From Rhodospirillales bacterium (GTDB lineage: Bacteria; Pseudomonadota; Alphaproteobacteria; Acetobacterales; Acetobacteraceae), in the NCBI GenBank assembly GCA_028870815.1, contig JAGWOU010000006.1, positions 1 through 16,210 of the forward strand: 16,210 nt of DNA, read 5' to 3'. The notes under the pieces are model-generated. The model had not been told where the DNA came from. It did not search any database and saw only the letters and a program-made list of their open reading frames with translations. This document shows, one piece after another, positions 7,831-14,514 of this stretch. The translations under genes and the position numbers were made by a program. The stretch's first letter is position 1. Every line of letters starts with the position of its first letter.

Positions 7831-9641
7831 GCTTTTTCAAGCTCGTCGATAAAGCCCGAGATCACATCCAGCCCTTTGTTCCAGAAGGCGGGGTCGGAAG
7901 CGTCCAGTCCGAAGGGGGCCAACAATTCCTTATACCGCTTGGTGCCACCGGCCGCCAGCATCTCCCGGTACTTCGCCGCAAATCCCACCTTGTCCGGGCT
8001 CTCCTGATAGACGGCGTACAGCGCGTTCACTAGGCAATCCCCGAAGGCATAGGCATACACGTAGAAGGGCGAATGGAAGAAATGCGAGATATAGGCCCAG
8101 AAGCTCCGGTAATCTTCCGTGAAGTTGAAGGCCGGGCCGAGGCTGCGGGTCTGCACGTCCAGCCAGATTTCGGAAATACGCTCGGGCAGAATCTCGCCCT
8201 CGGCACGCTCGGTATGGAACGCCACCTCGAACTCATGGAACGCGATCTGCCGCACCACCGTGTTCAGCATATCCTCCACCTTCTGCGCCAGCATGATCCG
8301 GCGGCGGGCCGGATCGGTCTCGGCATCCAACAAAGAGCGGAAGGTGAGCATCTCGCCAAACACGCTGGCGGTTTCCGCCAGGGTGAGCGGCGTGCTGGCC
8401 AGCAGATAGCCCTGCTTAGCGGCCAGCGATTGATGCGCGCCATGGCCCAGCTCATGCGCCAATGTCATCACATCCCGCGTCTTGCCGTGGAAATTCATCA
8501 GCACGTAAGGATGCGCGGAGGGCACGGTGGAGTGCGAGAACGCGCCGCCGGCCTTGCCAGGGCGCAACGCCGCGTCGATCCAGTTCTTGTCGAAGAAGGG
8601 CTTGATGGTCTCGGCCAGCGCCGGCGAGAAGCCGCCATAGGCGTTCAACACAATATCCCGCGCCTGCGGCCAGGAAATCGGTTTGTCCGAATCGGCGGGC
8701 AAGGGCGCGTTGCGGTCCCAGTGCTCCAGCTTTTCCAACCCCAGCCATTTGGCCTTCAGCGCGTAATAACGGTGCGAGAGGCGGCCATAGGAGGATTTCA
8801 CTGCCTCCACCAGCGCGCCCACCACCTCATCCTCAACCATGTTCGCCCGGTTGCGGAACGACCAGGGATGCGGATAGGCGTGCCACTCATCCTCAATCGC
8901 CTTGTCCTTGGCGATGGTGTTCAGCACGAGCGCGAACAATTTCTCATTCTGCTCCATCGCCTTCGCCACGGCCTTGGCGGCGGCCTCGCGCTTGGCGCGG
9001 TCGGAGTCGGAGAGCTTGTTCAGCGCGGCGGAAAGCGTCAGCTCCTCGCCATTCACATCCAGGCGCAGCCCGGCGATGGTCTCGTCAAACAGGCGCGTCC
9101 AGGCGGAATGGCCGGTCACGTCCTTTTCCATGAACAGCTGCTCGACCACATCTTCCCGCTGATGCGGCAGAAACACGCGCAAATCCCGCAGCCAGGAGGC
9201 GTAATGCGCCAGCGCCTTGTACTGCAGCTTCTCGGCCAGCGCCTCATCCGAAATCCGGTTCAGCTCCAGCGTGAAGAACAAGGTCTTGGTGCCCAGGGCG
9301 GTCACGCGCTCGGCCATGGTCTGGTAAAACTGCCCATGGGCGGGGACGGAGGAATCCGCCGAGAACAGCAGCACCGCGTAGGACATGATGCGCCCCGGAA
9401 CTTCCTGCAACGCCTCATAGGTGCTGATCGCCTCGGCCAGTTCCGCGCCGGAAAGCCCCGCCAGCTTGCCCTGATAAGCTGCGGCGAATTTTTCCGCCCC
9501 CTCCTGAACGGATTTCAGGTCGGCTTCGATGCGCGGGTCGGCGGGGGAGGTATAAAGATCCTTCAGATCCCAGCTTGGCAGCTCAGTCGCCGGAGAGCCG
9601 GCCATCCCTTCCGGGTGCCGGGCCAAATTCGTGGTCTTCAT
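7827..9641 (-). CDS. pepF: M3 family oligoendopeptidase F-like zinc peptidase
   Basis: This is a cytoplasmic zinc metallopeptidase of family M3 (PepF/oligoendopeptidase F group) that cuts short peptides internally during peptide recycling. I chose the ATG at 9641 (604 residues), with GGAG about 6 nt upstream, over a TTG at 9656 that adds five residues. The active site is TLAHELGHGAHQ (392-403; HExxH at 8442-8456), with the third zinc ligand in LAETASVFGE (421-430, glutamate 423). AFSHSTVPSAHPYVLMNF (367-384) and the C-terminal FFHSPFYVYAYAFGD (521-535), which carries the conserved substrate-binding histidine and tyrosines, are typical. The length matches the family. There is no signal peptide. 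A candidate promoter lies just upstream. It is the first gene of the probable operon with the ABC1 kinase and the TylF-like methyltransferase. Confidence 0.93.
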   Translation of the reverse strand: MKTTNLARHPEGMAGSPATELPSWDLKDLYTSPADPRIEADLKSVQEGAEKFAAAYQGKLAGLSGAELAEAISTYEALQEVPGRIMSYAVLLFSADSSVPAHGQFYQTMAERVTALGTKTLFFTLELNRISDEALAEKLQYKALAHYASWLRDLRVFLPHQREDVVEQLFMEKDVTGHSAWTRLFDETIAGLRLDVNGEELTLSAALNKLSDSDRAKREAAAKAVAKAMEQNEKLFALVLNTIAKDKAIEDEWHAYPHPWSFRNRANMVEDEVVGALVEAVKSSYGRLSHRYYALKAKWLGLEKLEHWDRNAPLPADSDKPISWPQARDIVLNAYGGFSPALAETIKPFFDKNWIDAALRPGKAGGAFSHSTVPSAHPYVLMNFHGKTRDVMTLAHELGHGAHQSLAAKQGYLLASTPLTLAETASVFGEMLTFRSLLDAETDPARRRIMLAQKVEDMLNTVVRQIAFHEFEVAFHTERAEGEILPERISEIWLDVQTRSLGPAFNFTEDYRSFWAYISHFFHSPFYVYAYAFGDCLVNALYAVYQESPDKVGFAAKYREMLAAGGTKRYKELLAPFGLDASDPAFWNKGLDVISGFIDELEKA

Positions 9642-9665
9642 CACCGCTCCGTTCAAAACATTCTG

Positions 9666-9688
9666 GCCACAGATTTAGGCACTGTGGC
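9666..9688. repeat. Inverted repeat GCCACAG-N9-CTGTGGC upstream of pepF
   Basis: A perfect 7-bp dyad with a 9-nt AT-rich centre lies in the short gap between the gapR-like and pepF genes. It straddles the candidate pepF -10 box, so it could be an operator. As RNA it could also be a weak hairpin ending gapR transcription, but no T tract follows it directly. Confidence 0.5.
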
Positions 9689-9699
9689 GCAGAGGTCAA
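9672..9699 (-). promoter_or_regulatory. Candidate sigma-70 promoter of the pepF operon
   Basis: On the minus strand, TTGACC (9699-9694) is followed after 16 nt by TAAATC (9677-9672). Transcription would begin near 9665, giving a leader of about 24 nt with a GGAG ribosome-binding site before the pepF ATG at 9641. The -35 match is good and the -10 is moderate. The -10 sits largely in the loop of a 7-bp inverted repeat (9666-9688). Confidence 0.45.
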
Positions 9700-9711
9700 A
9701 CGGCCCGGCGC

Positions 9712-9969
9712 TTACATCCCAATGGCGCGGCGGTAAACGTCCAGCAGCGTCTCCTGCTCCTCCACCTCCGCCGGCTCCTGCTTGCGGATGCGGATGAGCT
9801 GGCGAATCACCTTCACATCGAACCCGGCTGATTTCGCCTCGGAATAGATATCCTTGATATCATTGGCGAGCGCCTTGCGCTCCTCCTCCAGACGCTCGAT
9901 GCGCTCGATCACGCTTCGCAGCCGCTCGCCGGCAATGTTGGTCGGTTTCTCTTCTGCGGACACGGACAT
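9712..9969 (-). CDS. gapR: GapR-like DUF2312 nucleoid-associated protein
   Basis: This small basic coiled-coil protein of the DUF2312/UPF0335 family matches the alphaproteobacterial GapR type. In Caulobacter, GapR binds AT-rich, overtwisted DNA ahead of replication and transcription forks and aids type II topoisomerases. The key features are a heptad-rich helix (GERLRSVIERIERLEEERKA, about 14-33), then DIYSEAKSAGFDVKVIRQLI (40-59), the basic IRIRKQEPAE segment (59-68) and a C-terminal helix ETLLDVYRRAI. I prefer the ATG at 9969 (85 residues), because GGAG lies 6 nt upstream; the ATG at 9975 and TTG at 9981 are alternatives with poorer spacing. The length is close to Caulobacter GapR (about 89). 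It lies 74 nt downstream of the DUF1244 gene on the same strand. Family certain; GapR function inferred. Confidence 0.9.
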   Translation of the reverse strand: MSVSAEEKPTNIAGERLRSVIERIERLEEERKALANDIKDIYSEAKSAGFDVKVIRQLIRIRKQEPAEVEEQETLLDVYRRAIGM

Positions 9970-9992
9970 ACTCATCTCCAATGCGGGCAGCG

Positions 9993-10021
9993 GGGATATA
10001 ACCGCCGGGCACGCCGGTCAA
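9993..10021 (-). promoter_or_regulatory. Candidate promoter of the gapR-like gene
   Basis: On the minus strand, TTGACC (10021-10016) is followed after 17 nt by TATCCC (9998-9993). A start near 9986 would leave a very short leader containing the GGAG. Only three of six -10 bases match, so the call is weak. It would let gapR be expressed separately from the DUF1244 gene. Confidence 0.35.
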
Positions 10022-10043
10022 TCCGGGAATACGACCAGCCGGC

Positions 10044-10328
10044 TCAATGGCCGGGATTGGCCTCTTTCATCTTTGCCTGCTGCGCCTCGCTCGCCGGAAT
10101 CTGATACCGGGCCTGCCATTCCTTATAAGGCATGCCGTAGATAATCTCCCGCGCCTCGGGGTCGCTCAGCGCCAGCCCCTCGGCCTCGGCAGCCTCCCGG
10201 TACCAGCGCGAGAGGCAGTTGCGGCAGAATCCGGCAAGGTTCATCAGGTCGATATTCTGCACATCCGTACGGGCCCGCAAATGCGCCACCAGCGCGCGAA
10301 ACGCCGCCGCTTCCAGCTTCTCAGTCAT
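10044..10328 (-). CDS. DUF1244 family protein
   Basis: This is a small conserved protein of the DUF1244 family, widespread in alphaproteobacteria and also found in other proteobacteria; its function is not established. From the ATG at 10328 it has 94 residues. A longer reading from the ATG at 10373 adds 15 residues without family similarity or a ribosome-binding site. The centre carries the family hallmark FRALVAHLRARTDVQNIDLM (10-29) followed by NLAGFCRNCLSRWYREAA (30-47); the CRNC cysteine pair could bind metal or be redox-active, but that is inference. MPYKEWQARYQ (66-76) is the second conserved block. It diverges from pyk and precedes the gapR-like gene. From memory, DUF1244, DUF2312 and pyk are near one another in other alphaproteobacteria as well. 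Confidence 0.88.
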   Translation of the reverse strand: MTEKLEAAAFRALVAHLRARTDVQNIDLMNLAGFCRNCLSRWYREAAEAEGLALSDPEAREIIYGMPYKEWQARYQIPASEAQQAKMKEANPGH

Positions 10329-10603
10329 ATCTTCATTTCGCTTGGGGTTGCTCAAGCCTATGCTCCCGCTCATAATCGCGCCGTGAAACGCTGTTCATCG
10401 CGCCATAAAAACCTATGCGCAGCCTGCCGGACGCCCCTTGCGCGGCTTCTGTCCCGGCGCTGCGCTTGGCTGCCAGCCTGCCGCAGCCTGTTGGCGCGCG
10501 CAATATCGCTTTCTGTGCCGGCAGGGTTGCCAAAGACTATGGCCTTCGCCTACAGCCGGCTGCCATCTGGCATGCTGCCCCCTTTTCCCGCCTGAGGATT
10601 ACA
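10329..10603. other. Divergent intergenic region between DUF1244 and pyk
   Basis: This 275-nt region must hold promoters for DUF1244 (leftward) and pyk (rightward). It is GC-rich and I see no convincing gene. Two overlapping palindromes lie 32-51 bp before the pyk ATG: CAGCCGGCTG (10553-10562) and TGCCATCTGGCA (10561-10572). A weak promoter-like pair, TTGCCA (10527-10532) and TACAGC (10551-10556, 18-nt spacer), overlaps the first. The plus-strand frame open from 10415 into pyk has no pyruvate-kinase similarity before 10604. Confidence 0.5.
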
Positions 10604-12025
10604 ATGGATAAATTGCGCCGCCACCGCCGCACCAAGATCATCGCGACTCTTGGCCCCGCCAGCTCGTCACCGGAGATGATCCTGCAGCTTTTCCAGGCCG
10701 GCACGGATATGTTCCGGCTGAACTTCTCCCACGGCAGCCACGAGGACCATGCCGCGCGCATTGAGATGATCCGCTCCGTCGAAAAGCGCGTCGGGCGGCC
10801 GATCGGCATTCTGGCCGACGTGCAGGGACCAAAACTGCGGGTTGGCACGTTCCAGTCCGGCCGCGTGCAACTGCAAACGGGGCAGCAATTCACGCTGGAC
10901 CTGAACCGCGCCCCTGGCGATACCCGCCGCGTCTGCCTGCCCCACCCCGAGATCATCGCCGCGGCCGAGATCGGCTCCACCCTGCTGCTGGATGACGGCA
11001 AGCTGCGGTTGCGTGTGCTGCGCGTGCGCGACGACCATCTGCTCACCGAAGTGATCGTCGGCGGCGTGCTTTCCGAGCGCAAGGGCGTGAACGTGCCGGA
11101 TGTGATTCTACCCATCCCGGTGCTGACCGAGAAGGACCGTGCGGATTTGGATTTCGTGCTGCCGCTTGGCATCGACTATATCGGCCTTTCCTTCGTGCAG
11201 CAGGCTAAAGACGTGCTGGAAGCGAAAGAGATCGCCGCCGGCCGCGCGCTGACGATGGTGAAGCTCGAAAAGCCGCAGGGCATGGACAACCTCGAAGAAA
11301 TCATGGACGTGACCGATTCGGTGATGGTCGCCCGTGGGGATCTCGGCGTGGAATTGCCGCCCGAGGAAATTCCCGTGGCGCAGAAGCGCATCATCCGCGC
11401 CGCCCAACAGCGCGGCAAACCGGTGGTTGTGGCCACCCAGATGCTGGAGAGCATGATCTCCTCGCCTGCCCCCACCCGCGCCGAAGCCTCCGACGTTGCC
11501 ACCGCCGTGTTCGACGGCGCAGATGTGGTGATGCTCTCCGCCGAGAGCGCCGCCGGGCAATACCCGCGCGAGGCCGTGAACATGATGGACCGCATCATCA
11601 CCCGCGTGGAGCGCGACGAGGATTGGCGCACCGAGCTGGATGCCAAGCGGCCGCAACCGGAAAAGACCTCGGCGGACGCGATTGCCGCGGCCGCCGTGCA
11701 GGTGGCGCACACCATTAACGCCAAGGCCATCGTGGCCCTCACCGAATCGGGCGCCACCGCATTGCGCGTCGCGCGTGAAAAGCCCGATTGCCATGTGATC
11801 GGGTTGACGATGAACCAGAGCGTCGCCCGGCGCCTTTCCATCGTCTGGGGCGTGCACGCCGTCGTCACCGACGCCGCGCATTCAATGACAGAAGCTGTTG
11901 AAAAGGCTACAAAAATTTCCCGCCTGGAAGGCTTCGCGCAGAAGGGTGAGGAGATCGTGGTGGTTGCGGGCGTGCCATTTGGCCAGGCTGGCACCACCAA
12001 CGCGCTGCGCGTGGCCAAAATCTAA
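10604..12025 (+). CDS. pyk: Pyruvate kinase
   Basis: This enzyme catalyses the last step of glycolysis, phosphoenolpyruvate plus ADP to pyruvate plus ATP, in the cytoplasm. The ATG at 10604 has GAGGA 5 nt upstream and gives 473 residues, the normal bacterial length. Motifs: RTKIIATLGPASS (9-21) at the N-terminus; DMFRLNFSHGSHEDH (35-49), with the substrate-binding arginine and asparagine; ADVQGPKLRVG (71-81); LTMVKLEKPQGMDNL (216-230), the pyruvate kinase signature with catalytic lysine 220 and metal-ligand glutamate 222; MVARGDLGVELP (241-252); ATQMLESM (277-284); and SAESAAGQYP (312-321). A C-terminal allosteric domain (about 355-473) is present. It is divergent from DUF1244. No clear intrinsic terminator follows directly; a GC-rich dyad at 12035-12071 lies just downstream. 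Confidence 0.96.
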   Translation: MDKLRRHRRTKIIATLGPASSSPEMILQLFQAGTDMFRLNFSHGSHEDHAARIEMIRSVEKRVGRPIGILADVQGPKLRVGTFQSGRVQLQTGQQFTLDLNRAPGDTRRVCLPHPEIIAAAEIGSTLLLDDGKLRLRVLRVRDDHLLTEVIVGGVLSERKGVNVPDVILPIPVLTEKDRADLDFVLPLGIDYIGLSFVQQAKDVLEAKEIAAGRALTMVKLEKPQGMDNLEEIMDVTDSVMVARGDLGVELPPEEIPVAQKRIIRAAQQRGKPVVVATQMLESMISSPAPTRAEASDVATAVFDGADVVMLSAESAAGQYPREAVNMMDRIITRVERDEDWRTELDAKRPQPEKTSADAIAAAAVQVAHTINAKAIVALTESGATALRVAREKPDCHVIGLTMNQSVARRLSIVWGVHAVVTDAAHSMTEAVEKATKISRLEGFAQKGEEIVVVAGVPFGQAGTTNALRVAKI

Positions 12026-12034
12026 GCCTGGATA

Positions 12035-12071
12035 ATTTCAGATCGGGCCGCACGGCGGTACCCCCTGAAAT
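12035..12071 (+). terminator. Possible hairpin after pyk, without T tract
   Basis: ATTTCAG (12035-12041) and CTGAAAT (12065-12071) are a perfect 7-bp inverted repeat enclosing a GC-rich loop with further GGG/CCCC pairing. It begins 10 nt after the pyk stop. Because no run of T follows, it is at best a Rho-dependent or RNA-stabilising hairpin. Confidence 0.35.
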
Positions 12072-12113
12072 CAAAACCTGCCTTCGCGTAAAGTTTGAAT
12101 TACAATTCAGGCT

Positions 12114-12164
12114 GTTAGGTTCGCTTCCCCATGGGCGGGCCTAACGACGCCGCGCTCCGGCGCG
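12114..12164 (+). other. Tandem RNA-type hairpins in the pyk/lipoprotein intergenic region
   Basis: As plus-strand RNA, GUUAGGUUCGC (12114-12124) pairs over 11 bp with GCGGGCCUAAC (12135-12145), using two G-U wobbles and a 10-nt loop. Six bases later CGCGC-UCCG-GCGCG (12151-12164) forms a 5-bp stem with a UNCG-type tetraloop, an unusually stable arrangement. The 280-nt region has no recognised gene; AT-rich sequence with TATTAT at 12197-12202, a possible -10 for the lipoprotein gene, follows. A third small hairpin, GCCGC-AAAT-GCGGC, is at 12225-12238. The elements could belong to the pyk 3' end, a small RNA or a leader; I cannot tell which. Confidence 0.45.
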
Positions 12165-12305
12165 AGTAGATTTCGTTCGATTTCAACCAAATGTTTTATT
12201 ATTAAAGAGTTGCAATTTTTCCTTGCCGCAAATGCGGCTTGGCCGGACCAGTGTTTGGCTGTAAGGGAAAAACTGTGCTTCGGGGTTAAACAGAGGATTT
12301 TCGCA

Positions 12306-13004
12306 TTGCATACACCGCGCAACGCCCGTGCTTACGGCAAGGTGATTCTAGGCATGAGTGCCGCCGCCCTGGTTTTGGCCGGTTGCTCCCGGTCCACGCC
12401 CAAATTGGCCGCGACGGCGCCCGCCGCGCCGGTGGGGCATGTTTATCCTGTGGCGGTTGACGTGCCACCGCCGGTGTCTCCCAGAATCAAGTTCACGCCC
12501 TCTCAAGAGGAGAAGGTTCAGCAGGCCTTCAACGTCATCGGGCTGAAATCGGCCCTGATGGTGGCCGCGCTCTCCTGTGACGAACAGCCCCAATACGATG
12601 CCTTTATGAACACGTTCCAGCCTCATGTGCTCGATGCTCAGCACCAGATGGATGCCTATTTCTATAAGGCCAGCGGCCCTTATAGCGGCCAGAAGATGGA
12701 GGATAACTTCATCACCCTGCTGGCCAACAACCAGTCCGTAGCCGGCATCGCTCAGGGAAGCGTTTTCTGCGTGAATAACGACGCTGAATTCAAAGCCGTG
12801 CTGGCGTTGAAAACCCCTGAAGCTCTCGACAGCTTCGTGACCGACGAGCCGCCCGAGCAACTTGCGAGCAACGAGCCTGTCTCACCCCCGGAGGCTTCGG
12901 TTCCGCAAAAACCCTCCAAGGCGATGAAGAAGACCAGCACAAGAACCCGCGGCACCCATAAGGCCAAGCTGCAAACCGCGGAACTTGCCAGCGCCACGAA
13001 GTAG
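12306..13004 (+). CDS. Putative outer-membrane lipoprotein, unrecognised family
   Basis: I do not recognise this protein. Started at the TTG at 12306 (GAGG 9-10 nt upstream) it has 232 residues and a good lipoprotein signal: basic n-region (arginines 5 and 8, lysine 12), hydrophobic core VILGMSAAALVL and lipobox LAGC with cysteine 27. Serine at +2 favours the outer membrane. The ATG at 12354 would remove the charged n-region, and the frame from 12210 has no sensible start. A proline- and alanine-rich linker (31-60) leads to a mainly helical domain (about 65-180) with two more cysteines (91, 155) that could form a periplasmic disulfide. The tail has a basic patch (KAMKKTSTRTRGTHKAKL, 205-222) that might touch peptidoglycan or lipopolysaccharide. 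It stands alone, between pyk and the convergent gshA. Confidence 0.7.
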   Translation: MHTPRNARAYGKVILGMSAAALVLAGCSRSTPKLAATAPAAPVGHVYPVAVDVPPPVSPRIKFTPSQEEKVQQAFNVIGLKSALMVAALSCDEQPQYDAFMNTFQPHVLDAQHQMDAYFYKASGPYSGQKMEDNFITLLANNQSVAGIAQGSVFCVNNDAEFKAVLALKTPEALDSFVTDEPPEQLASNEPVSPPEASVPQKPSKAMKKTSTRTRGTHKAKLQTAELASATK

Positions 13005-13020
13005 GCCCGCGCCAAACCAC

Positions 13021-13047
13021 AAAAAGCCCGGCTCTCGCCGGGTTTTT
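13021..13047. terminator. Bidirectional intrinsic terminator between the lipoprotein gene and gshA
   Basis: CCCGGC (13027-13032), loop TCTC and GCCGGG (13037-13042) form a 6-bp GC stem flanked by five A residues upstream and five T residues downstream. On the plus strand it ends the lipoprotein gene 16 nt after its stop. On the minus strand the loop reads GAGA (GNRA type) and a T tract also follows, so it can end gshA transcripts about 80 nt past that stop. Confidence 0.85.
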
Positions 13048-13121
13048 CATAAAGCAATTTTGGCACTCAAGATCGATTGATAAATTCAGGTTATGACTTC
13101 CAGCTGTTGGAAAAACCGCGC

Positions 13122-14492
13122 CTAAAACTCGGCCTCTTCGAAAATCCGGGTCACATCGCCGTTCCAGTCGCCATGATAGCGGGTCAGCCAATGTTCGGCC
13201 TGGCTGGGAGCACCCGCGGCGATCTCCTGAAGCGGGGCAAGATAGAGCGTTTCATCCTGCCCTTCCTGGTTCTGGCGGGCACGGGCCTTTAGCCCTTCAG
13301 CGGCAATGGCGATCACGTCTTTCGCCAAATCCCGCAGCGTTCCGGTGCCAAACCTCGTGTTGATACCCGTGGCGGGCACGGCGGCGCGCAAGGCGAGAAT
13401 CTCTGGGTAGGCCAGATCCTTCACCAGCGTTTGCGCGGCAGCCAGGGCGGCGGGGTCGTAGAACAATCCAGTCCAGAGGGCGGATTGCGCCAGCATCATG
13501 TCCGGCCGCCCGGAATCCGCGCCGCGCGTCTCGATATATTTCTTTAAACGCACATCCGGGAAGGCGGTGGTGGAATGGTCCGCGAAATCGCCGATGGTGG
13601 CGCGCTCGCCCGGCAGCGCGGCCAGTTTGCCAGCAATGAAATCCCGGAATGAGGCGCCCGCCACGTCGTGGTACACGCCGTCGCGGTAGACGAAATACAT
13701 CGGCACATCGAGCAGCCAGTTGGCATAGGCCTCGAAGCCGAAACCGTCCTGGAAGATCGCCGGCGGGATGCCGGAACGGGCATTATCCGTATCGCCCCAC
13801 ACATAGGCGCGGTTGGAAAGCAGGCCGTTCGGCTTGCCTTCATAAAATGGCGAATTGGCAAACAGGGCTGTCGCCAAAGGCTGCAAGGCGCTGGCGACGC
13901 GCATCTTCGCCACCATGTCCGCCTCGGAGCAAAAATCCAGATTCACCTGCACGGTGCAGGTGCGCAGCATCATGTCCAGCCCGCGCGTGCCCACCTTGGG
14001 CATATAGGCGCGCATGATCTTGTAGCGGCCCTTCGGCATCCAATGGAAATCAGCGCGGCTGGCGGCGGGGTGGAAGCCGAGCGGCGCGAAGCCGAGCCCC
14101 AGGCCGGGTGTTACGTCATGCAGCCGGGCGATATGCGCGTCCAGTTCCGCCTTTGTGGCATGCAGGTCCGGCAGCATGGCGCCGGACAGCTCGAACTGCC
14201 CGCCTGGCTCCAGCGAGAGTGAGGCCCCGCCCTGCCCTTTCAGCCCAATGATATTGCCATGGTCGAGGATCGGCCCCCAACCATCATGCGCCTGCACCGC
14301 TTGCAGCAGCGCGCCGATGCCGCCTGCCCCATCATAGGCGGGTGGCGTGAAATCTGTACGCCGGAAGCCGAAGGCCTCATGCTCAGTGCCGATTGTGAAA
14401 TCCGCCGGCGGTTTGCTGCCGGATTCCAGATAGGCCGCCAGATCTGAGACACTGGTGATCTCGCGCGCGTCGGCATCGCCGGGGTTTGACAA
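13122..14492 (-). CDS. gshA: Glutamate-cysteine ligase, plant/alphaproteobacterial type
   Basis: This enzyme makes gamma-glutamylcysteine from glutamate, cysteine and ATP, the first and rate-limiting step of glutathione synthesis. At 456 residues it matches the plant/alphaproteobacterial class, which differs in sequence from E. coli GshA. Motifs: FTIGTEHEAFGF (32-43), the N-terminal glutamate cluster for metal-ATP binding; SLEPGGQFELSG (93-104); MLRTCTVQVNLDF (175-187); PNGLLSNRAYVW (221-232); and HSTTAFPDVRLKKYIETRGAD (306-326). The start is a TTG at 14492 preceded by AAGGA at about 9 nt; no ATG gives a complete N-terminus. It follows rsmE after 22 nt, so the two are probably cotranscribed. 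Plant-type enzymes are redox-controlled through disulfides, but I cannot judge that here. Confidence 0.93.
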   Translation of the reverse strand: MSNPGDADAREITSVSDLAAYLESGSKPPADFTIGTEHEAFGFRRTDFTPPAYDGAGGIGALLQAVQAHDGWGPILDHGNIIGLKGQGGASLSLEPGGQFELSGAMLPDLHATKAELDAHIARLHDVTPGLGLGFAPLGFHPAASRADFHWMPKGRYKIMRAYMPKVGTRGLDMMLRTCTVQVNLDFCSEADMVAKMRVASALQPLATALFANSPFYEGKPNGLLSNRAYVWGDTDNARSGIPPAIFQDGFGFEAYANWLLDVPMYFVYRDGVYHDVAGASFRDFIAGKLAALPGERATIGDFADHSTTAFPDVRLKKYIETRGADSGRPDMMLAQSALWTGLFYDPAALAAAQTLVKDLAYPEILALRAAVPATGINTRFGTGTLRDLAKDVIAIAAEGLKARARQNQEGQDETLYLAPLQEIAAGAPSQAEHWLTRYHGDWNGDVTRIFEEAEF

Positions 14493-14514
14493 GTCTTTCG
14501 TTCCTTCAACGTCT

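Noticed and set aside
4049..8007. Long plus-strand frames opposite the pnt genes (4049-5593) and the ABC1 kinase (6694-8007)
   Set aside because: They mirror real minus-strand genes with conserved motifs, show no domain of their own, and have His/Arg-rich composition typical of antisense frames.
8073..9797. A 574-codon plus-strand frame opposite pepF
   Set aside because: It is antisense to a gene with an intact HExxH site, is rich in His, Arg and Gly in the way of GC-rich shadow frames, and has no recognisable domain.
10415..10603. N-terminal extension of pyruvate kinase
   Set aside because: The frame is open by chance in GC-rich DNA; the family N-terminus and GAGGA site fix the start at 10604.
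13098..13112. TTCCA-N5-TGGAA hairpin after gshA as its terminator
   Set aside because: The stem is short and no T tract follows on the minus strand; the hairpin at 13021-13047 is a much better terminator.
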